DNA from: Nanosynbacter sp.
GTDB taxonomy: Bacteria > Patescibacteriota > Saccharimonadia > Saccharimonadales > Saccharimonadaceae
Length of the DNA stretch: 9,856 nt
Assembly: GCA_029975625.1 (NCBI GenBank)
Contig: JARKOR010000065.1
Span: 1 to 9,856 of the forward strand
Direction of reading: 5' to 3'
Numbering within the stretch: the stretch's first letter is position 1; every line of letters begins with the position of its first letter. The position numbers and the translations under genes are program-made. Positions 6,009-9,856 of this stretch are shown in pieces. Below the pieces are notes generated by a model. It had not been told where the DNA came from, ran no database searches, and saw nothing but the letters and a program-made list of their open reading frames with translations.

Positions 6009-6037
6009 TTGTGATATCGTCTCAAACAAGCTATAGT
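6009..6037 (+). promoter_or_regulatory. Promoter of the AI-2E family gene
   Basis: TTGTGA (6009-6014), a 17-base spacer and TATAGT (6032-6037) form the best -35/-10 pair in the window. The -10 ends six bases before ATG 6044, so the transcript should start at or next to the start codon. The -35 begins four bases after the permease stop, giving this gene independent expression. Confidence 0.6.
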
Positions 6038-6043
6038 ACAAGT

Positions 6044-7198
6044 ATGAAAGTACGTCTGGATGTCGATACGAACACGTTTGTTAGGTTTTGGTTGGTAGTT
6101 ATCGCGTTTGGGCTAGTAGGCCTAATGATTTACTCTGCGCGCGAGGCGTTGATTATCATTGGCGCGGCGATGTTTTTGGCGCTTGCCCTCAATGGACCTG
6201 TCGCGCGCTTGGCACGAGTACTCCCAGGAAAAAGCCGCCTTGGTGGAACGGCGCTGGCCTTTACTCTCGTTATTCTCATATTGAGCGCGGTCGTTTGGTT
6301 CGTTATTCCGCCACTAGTTCAGCAATCGGCAAAGTTTGCCTCCACAATTCCGTCCATTGCCGAAAACGTCAGTACGCAGTGGCATGGTCTGCGTAACTTC
6401 ATAGAGGCGAATAATTTACAGCCGCAAGTTGATGCGACGCTCGAGAACATAAAAGAACAGTCTGCTAAGTGGGCAACCGACGCAGGTTCGAACATTATAG
6501 GCAGCGTTGGCTCGGTTGCGTCGTCGTTAGTGTCCTTGTTTTTGATAATTGTTCTGTCGTTTCTTATGTTACTCGAGGGCCCTATGTGGATGGAGCGTAT
6601 ATGGTCTATCTATAAGGATAAGCAAAAAATGCGGGAACATAGGCGTATTACGTCCCGCGTTGCTTCGGTTATTACAGGGTATATAACGGGGCAACTGACC
6701 GTCTCGGCGATTGGTGCGCTAGCTGCCGGTTCATTCGTATTTATACTAAGCTTCATCTTCCCTATCCCTGCGAACCTGTCTATGCCAACAATCCTCCTGA
6801 CATTTATCCTGTCGCTTATTCCGATGTTCGGCGCGACTCTGGCTGGCGTACTTGTGGGCGTTCTGCTGCTCTTTAATAACGCGACAGCGGCAATTATCTA
6901 TGGGATATTCTTTATTGTGTATCAACAAATTGAGAATAATTTTATTTCGCCTGCTATTCAGGCAAAGAAAGTGGAGCTATCGGCACTGGTCGTGCTCGTA
7001 GCGGTGACGATTGGTATTTATGTCGGCGGTATGCTTGGTGGTGTTATTGCTATTCCAATCGCGGGTACGGTAAAAGTTTTCATTGAAGAGTACCTTCGGC
7101 GCAGGCAGCGTAGTGAAACGCATGAGTCGCAGGAAGTTATTGCGCGAGTCGAAAAAGGCAAACTGAAAAAACAGCTTGAACAAAGCGAAAAAGCTTAG
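6044..7198 (+). CDS. AI-2E family transporter (TerS/PerM-like membrane protein)
   Basis: A 384-residue integral membrane protein of the AI-2E transporter family (formerly UPF0118). Helices are seen at about 14-32, 34-50, 68-90, 155-177, 213-240, 246-275, 277-296 and 308-345. The hallmark YQQIENNFISPAI lies at 293-305 and is followed by the usual glycine-rich GGMLGGVIAIPIAGT segment. The C-terminal 35 residues are charged and probably cytoplasmic. Some members export autoinducer-2, others act as Na+/H+ antiporters, and most are uncharacterised, so the substrate is open. A longer reading from GTG 6011 exists, but the promoter -10 (6032-6037) lies inside it; ATG 6044 is therefore preferred. The stop codon overlaps that of the convergent cysS gene. 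Confidence 0.85.
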   Translation: MKVRLDVDTNTFVRFWLVVIAFGLVGLMIYSAREALIIIGAAMFLALALNGPVARLARVLPGKSRLGGTALAFTLVILILSAVVWFVIPPLVQQSAKFASTIPSIAENVSTQWHGLRNFIEANNLQPQVDATLENIKEQSAKWATDAGSNIIGSVGSVASSLVSLFLIIVLSFLMLLEGPMWMERIWSIYKDKQKMREHRRITSRVASVITGYITGQLTVSAIGALAAGSFVFILSFIFPIPANLSMPTILLTFILSLIPMFGATLAGVLVGVLLLFNNATAAIIYGIFFIVYQQIENNFISPAIQAKKVELSALVVLVAVTIGIYVGGMLGGVIAIPIAGTVKVFIEEYLRRRQRSETHESQEVIARVEKGKLKKQLEQSEKA

Positions 7199-8622
7199 TC
7201 GCTATACTGCCACACCGTGCCGCTTGGAGTGTCTTTGACGGTAATACGTAGAGCGGCAAGTTCGTCGCGTAGACGATCTGATCCTCCCCAATCTTTACTG
7301 TCACGCAGCCGCCTGCGTTCAATTAGTAACTGCTTTGCATCGTCGGAGATGTCGGGCGTGCTTTCTAGGACGTAGAGGCCTAGTAGCTCGTCGATTGTCT
7401 CGAGCAGCGCAACAAATGATGCTCGGTGAATTCTATCGATCGGCGTATTGTCAAGCTTCGAGAATTCCTGATCTATGATTGCGAGTGCTCGTGGCGTATC
7501 CAAATCATCCTCAAGGGCCTCGACGAGCGCCTGTTTTCCAGCGTAAAACTGCACGTAGTTTTCACTGGTCTTGTCCTCGTCCTGGTGAAGCGTGTCATGA
7601 ATCTGATGCCGCATAGCAGCATAATTTCGCCAATTGTGGAGACGGTTATGGGCGGCCGCGAGCGTATCCCATGTGAAATTCCCCTCTGTCCGGTAGTGGC
7701 GTTCGATTACGGCAAGCTTAAAGTCCATTGCCGAGAATCCGCGAGATAGAATATCCGAGAGTGTATAGATATTACCAAGCGACTTGCTCATCTTGCGTCC
7801 GTCAACCTTTATGTGGTTGTTATGGAGCCAGAAAGCGGCAAATTGCTTACCGGTCACACTTTCAGTCTGGGCAATTTCGTTGGTATGATGCACAGGAATA
7901 TGGTCAACGCCGCCGGTGTGAATGTCAATTTGGTCGCCAAGAGTCTCTCTGGCAATTACCGAGCATTCAAGGTGCCAACCAGGAAAACCTTTACCCCATG
8001 GGCTATCCCACTCCATGTCGCGCTTCGTGTCGGCCGGCGAGAATTTCCAAATGGCAAAATCGGTGATGTTTCGCTTCCCTTCAACACTTACCCGAGCGCC
8101 TGCTTCAAGTCCCTCAATATCAAGCCGCGCTAGCTTACCATAATCATCAAGTTTTGACGTATCAAAATATACGCCGTCGCCCTCGATGATATACGTAAAG
8201 CCTTTTCTTTCAAGTTCGCGCGCAAAGGCAATTTGTTGCTCAATATATTGCGTTGCCGGCGCAAGATGTTCCGGGTGAATGAGCCTGAGCACATCATATG
8301 CTTCATGGCTTGCTATTTCGCTGTATTTTTTGGCAACATCCCAAGCAGTCTTTCCCTCAGCGCGCGCCCCCTTTTCCATCTTGTCCTCGCCGGCATCATC
8401 ATCACTCGTAAGATGCCCGACGTCGGTAATATTTTGCGTGCGCTCTACGGCATACCCCTCATAGCGCAGCAGACGAATCAGAATATCCCAGTAAATATAC
8501 CCCGTCCAGTTACCGATGTGCGGCTGGCTATATACCGTTAGGCCGCAGGTGTAAATTTTGACGGTATCCCCTAAAGGCTTAAATGTGTCTTTCTTGCGGG
8601 TAAGGGTGTTATAGAGCTTCAT
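7195..8622 (-). CDS. cysS: Cysteine--tRNA ligase (CysRS)
   Basis: A 475-residue class I aminoacyl-tRNA synthetase that charges tRNA-Cys with cysteine in the cytoplasm. The Rossmann catalytic core has a HIGH variant, HIGN (35-38), and a perfect KMSKS (277-281). The zinc site that selects cysteine is complete: Cys26 (TCGLTVY), Cys220 (WHLECS), His245 and Glu249. The zinc-binding loop reads GVDHIPVHHTNEIAQ rather than the common PHHENEIAQ, so the Glu before Asn is Thr. The DALR helical domain follows (about 350-420), then the tRNA-binding C-terminal part. The length is normal (E. coli 461). The ATG overlaps the nrnA 3' end by 14 bases and follows GAAGGAA at close spacing, so it is translated from the nrnA transcript. 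It meets the AI-2E gene with overlapping stops. Confidence 0.97.
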   Translation of the reverse strand: MKLYNTLTRKKDTFKPLGDTVKIYTCGLTVYSQPHIGNWTGYIYWDILIRLLRYEGYAVERTQNITDVGHLTSDDDAGEDKMEKGARAEGKTAWDVAKKYSEIASHEAYDVLRLIHPEHLAPATQYIEQQIAFARELERKGFTYIIEGDGVYFDTSKLDDYGKLARLDIEGLEAGARVSVEGKRNITDFAIWKFSPADTKRDMEWDSPWGKGFPGWHLECSVIARETLGDQIDIHTGGVDHIPVHHTNEIAQTESVTGKQFAAFWLHNNHIKVDGRKMSKSLGNIYTLSDILSRGFSAMDFKLAVIERHYRTEGNFTWDTLAAAHNRLHNWRNYAAMRHQIHDTLHQDEDKTSENYVQFYAGKQALVEALEDDLDTPRALAIIDQEFSKLDNTPIDRIHRASFVALLETIDELLGLYVLESTPDISDDAKQLLIERRRLRDSKDWGGSDRLRDELAALRITVKDTPSGTVWQYSD

Positions 8623-9598
8623 GATGTTCCTTCAACGCTTTATCGGTTGCTGTTAATACTTCCTGAACGGCTTTATCGTATGCTTCATATATACGAAAAC
8701 CTGCAGCGTAGGCATGGCCGCCGCCGCCAAAATAGCCGGCAATATCGGACGCGACAGGCGCGTTAGTGAGCAGTTTTCCGGTTAGTTTGCCGTCTGGGTA
8801 TGTTTTGATAGCTATCGCTACTTCGACTTGCTCCACGAGCCGCATTTCGTCCAGCACAAGCACGCTCGGATTGTATTTGTCGCTGTATGCCTGTATCTCC
8901 CCAAACGGGATATGCACGAGAGCGAGCTTTCCTTCAAGATAGTACTCAATACGTTGAATGAGCGCCCCCTTGTATTCAAGGATTTCCGGTGTTTTTTTCA
9001 TAAATTCGCGTCGTCGTTCCTCGATGTTCGCATTTGAAGCGCCAAGTTCAGTCAACTTTCCAGCAACAAAAAAGCTTTCAGCGGTTGAATTTTGCGTAGT
9101 CAATCCGCGGCTATCACTCATCAGGGCGACAAGTAGGTTCTCGGCCGCTTGAGCGTTAATATTCCAGCCACTTTCCACGCTCATATGATAAATAACCTGG
9201 CTTGTACTAACCGCTTGTTCGCTCACAAGGTCGTACGGAAATGTTAAAGTACTTTCAGTAATGTGGTGGTCTATGACAAGCACGGGCTTTGTTTCAAACG
9301 CGTGCCGAGCACCGTGTATTTCGAGTGTTTTGGACAGCAGAATTTCCGCGGTTGTATCGACAAGAACAATGAGGTCTGCAGATGTATTGAGTTCTGTTAC
9401 TACTCTGTCCCAGCCGGATATATAGCGAAGATATTTTGGTAATTCTACCGGACAGTGGAGTTGGACGTTTTTTCCCATGTCGCCAAATATTTCTTCCAGC
9501 GCGAGAGCCGATCCAAGGCTGTCGCCATCTGGGTTTTCGGCTTGTACGATGACTATTGACGAGGCGTCTTCAATAAGGTTTTTTGCAGTTTCAAACAT
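8609..9598 (-). CDS. nrnA: DHH/DHHA1 phosphoesterase, NrnA-like
   Basis: A 329-residue soluble DHH-family phosphoesterase related to NrnA, which degrades nanoRNA and dephosphorylates pAp; some relatives cleave cyclic dinucleotides. Motif I is ENPDGDSLGS with metal ligands Asp24 and Asp26; motif II is VLVDTTAE (Asp81); motif III is DHH (110-112); motif IV is SDSRGL (Asp162). The DHHA1 substrate-binding domain ends in GGGGHAYAAGF (291-301). The oddity is that the histidine normally four residues before the first Asp of motif I is Ala20 here, so metal binding or substrate may differ. The ATG lies six bases after a TATACT extended -10, which implies a leaderless mRNA. First gene of an nrnA-cysS operon with a 14-base overlap. 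The exact substrate cannot be read from sequence. Confidence 0.88.
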   Translation of the reverse strand: MFETAKNLIEDASSIVIVQAENPDGDSLGSALALEEIFGDMGKNVQLHCPVELPKYLRYISGWDRVVTELNTSADLIVLVDTTAEILLSKTLEIHGARHAFETKPVLVIDHHITESTLTFPYDLVSEQAVSTSQVIYHMSVESGWNINAQAAENLLVALMSDSRGLTTQNSTAESFFVAGKLTELGASNANIEERRREFMKKTPEILEYKGALIQRIEYYLEGKLALVHIPFGEIQAYSDKYNPSVLVLDEMRLVEQVEVAIAIKTYPDGKLTGKLLTNAPVASDIAGYFGGGGHAYAAGFRIYEAYDKAVQEVLTATDKALKEHHEAL

Positions 9599-9604
9599 GT
9601 TACC

Positions 9605-9613
9605 AGTATACCA
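9605..9613 (-). promoter_or_regulatory. Extended -10 promoter of nrnA-cysS
   Basis: TGG-TATACT on minus ends six bases before ATG 9598, so the predicted start is at or beside the A of the ATG. The hexamer 17 bases upstream does not resemble a -35. It is divergent from, and partly interleaved with, the plus-strand promoter 9618-9646. Confidence 0.55.
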
Positions 9614-9617
9614 TCAC

Positions 9618-9646
9618 TTGCTATTTTATGCGAAGTGTGATATAAT
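9618..9646 (+). promoter_or_regulatory. Strong promoter divergent from nrnA
   Basis: TTGCTA (9618-9623), a 17-base spacer and a perfect TATAAT (9641-9646) preceded by TGA (extended -10). By consensus this is the strongest promoter in the window, yet no plus-strand gene follows; the predicted start is near 9652. Confidence 0.65.
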
Positions 9647-9651
9647 GAGGA

Positions 9652-9711
9652 TATATGGGGTGACCTGCCCGAAACCCCCAACCGCAACAAGCCTGGGGTC
9701 TTTTTCTTTTT
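9652..9711 (+). ncRNA. Predicted short terminated RNA or orphan leader
   Basis: A transcript from the strong promoter 9618-9646 would reach an intrinsic terminator after about 60 nt. Within it ACCCC (9674-9678) can pair either with GGGGT upstream (9657-9661) or with GGGGT downstream (9695-9699), the latter followed by a T-run. These are mutually exclusive folds, the layout of an attenuator or riboswitch. GACC (9662-9665) could also pair with GGTC (9697-9700) to form a pseudoknot with the upstream stem. No reading frame of note is inside and no plus-strand gene follows before the transposase. It could be a small RNA, an attenuated leader cut off from its gene by an insertion, or a chance arrangement. 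I do not recognise the family. Confidence 0.4.
9674..9711 (+). terminator. Intrinsic terminator of the short RNA
   Basis: ACCCC (9674-9678) pairs with GGGGT (9695-9699) around a loop of about 16 bases, followed by C and an almost pure T-run (9701-9711: five T, C, five T). The stem is short and the loop long, so it may be weak. It would also stop plus-strand transcription from entering the transposase region antisense. Confidence 0.5.
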
Positions 9712-9729
9712 GTAGGGCCTGCGCTTTTG

Positions 9730-9770
9730 GTACTTGTTTGTGTAGTACTTGTTTGCCTGGTGCTTGTATC
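9730..9770. repeat. Three copies of a 15-bp-period repeat
   Basis: GTACTTGTTTG occurs at 9730-9740 and 9745-9755, and a degenerate copy GTGCTTGTATC at 9760-9770, each exactly 15 bases apart. It lies just after the transposase stop codon, where an insertion-sequence end would be, and could be an end-binding site. It could equally be simple-sequence drift. Confidence 0.45.
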
Positions 9771-9773
9771 TTG

Positions 9774-9856
9774 TCACGCATACATTGCCTCCTTCTGTTT
9801 CTCTAGAAATACTTCTTTGGCAGTCTTGTAGTTAAGGACTTTACGGGGCATGTCGT
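9774..9856 (-). CDS. IS30-family transposase, C-terminal fragment (truncated by window edge)
   Basis: Only the last 26 codons are present, reading on minus from 9854 to the TGA at 9774-9776. The peptide runs DMPRKVLNYKT then AKEVFLEKQKEAMYA. The pattern PRKxLxYKTxxEVF is the characteristic C-terminal end of IS30-family (and related DDE) transposases, found just after the catalytic Glu region, where N-x-R-P-R-K is usual. Here Met replaces the usual Arg before PRK. Intact transposases of this family are about 300-390 residues, so more than 90% lies outside the window and it cannot be judged whether the gene is intact. The catalytic DDE residues are not in view. Confidence 0.75.
   Translation of the reverse strand, partial: DMPRKVLNYKTAKEVFLEKQKEAMYA

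Larger units (their letters stand above)
9712..9856 (-). mobile_element. Partial insertion sequence, IS30-like (right part outside the window)
   Basis: The transposase C-terminus reads out of the window at 9856, so most of the element lies beyond it. The left boundary must fall between the short-RNA terminator (9711) and the transposase stop (9774) or slightly further left; no terminal inverted repeat can be fixed without the other end. The 15-bp repeats at 9730-9770 fall in this zone. Confidence 0.4.

Noticed and set aside
6011..6043. GTG start at 6011 for the AI-2E protein
   Set aside because: The likely -10 element (6032-6037) lies inside this extension and there is no ribosome binding site; ATG 6044 fits the leaderless pattern.
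8233..8541. Plus-strand 102-residue frame and similar frames within cysS and nrnA
   Set aside because: They are shadows of conserved coding sequence on the other strand.
9652..9711. Resemblance of the short RNA to the fluoride (crcB) riboswitch because of an AACCGC stretch after a G-rich stem
   Set aside because: The GAUG core and the conserved downstream element of that class are absent and no fluoride exporter follows.
9553..9777. Minus-strand 74-residue basic reading frame starting at a GTG overlapping the transposase stop, with AAGGAGG about 10 bases upstream
   Set aside because: It runs through the 15-bp repeats, the short-RNA region, the nrnA promoter and into nrnA in another frame, and resembles no protein I know. 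The AAGGAGG is within the transposase coding end and is poorly spaced.
9477..9806. Plus-strand 109-residue frame spanning the nrnA start and the short RNA
   Set aside because: It crosses both promoters and a terminator and ends antisense to the transposase; no family resemblance.
1..9856. CRISPR array, rRNA, phage or toxin-antitoxin genes
   Set aside because: I looked for regularly spaced repeats and for such genes and saw none; the only regular repeat is the short 15-bp-period run at 9730-9770.

Overview
This window looks like a chromosomal segment of a small-genome bacterium, most likely Candidatus Saccharibacteria (TM7) or another Patescibacteria/CPR lineage. The reasons are compact gene packing, overlapping genes, divergent versions of core enzymes (CysRS with HIGN and a VHHTNE zinc region, NrnA lacking the motif I histidine) and promoters placed so close to the ATG that mRNAs should be nearly leaderless. 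The assignment is inference from gene character; no search was run. UGA reads as stop in every gene here, so the code is standard.

Layout. Bases 1-1188 are an accessory stretch. A 33-bp repeat (31/33 identical) at 73-105 and 1156-1188 brackets a 1,083-bp islet. The right copy includes the 3' end of a tRNA-Gln(TTG) gene on the minus strand. The islet carries one gene, a CadD-family cadmium/cation transporter of clearly higher GC, in very AT-rich noncoding DNA. Removing one repeat unit rebuilds a full tRNA-Gln followed at once by an intrinsic terminator, which points to site-specific integration at a tRNA 3' end. Bases 1256-1434 hold a decayed 5' copy of the same tRNA, an inverted copy of its anticodon arm, and the tRNA promoters.

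Bases 1435-7198 are transport genes. A P2-type cation (probably Ca2+) ATPase on minus is divergent from a NatA/NatB-like ABC exporter pair on plus, with a dyad between the two promoters. An AI-2E family (TerS/PerM-like) membrane protein follows with its own promoter. Bases 7195-9598 are a minus-strand two-gene operon, nrnA-cysS, meeting the AI-2E gene tail to tail with overlapping stop codons.

Bases 9599-9856 hold the nrnA promoter, a strong divergent promoter driving an apparent transcript of about 60 nt that ends in a terminator with an alternative pairing, a 15-bp-period repeat, and the C-terminal end of an IS30-like transposase cut off by the window edge.

Together, four of the seven protein genes concern ion or solute export, and both window ends carry signs of mobile DNA. 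The most unusual items are the tRNA-bounded cadD islet, the self-complementary tRNA leader, the short terminated RNA beside nrnA, and the shared extended -10/leaderless promoter style.
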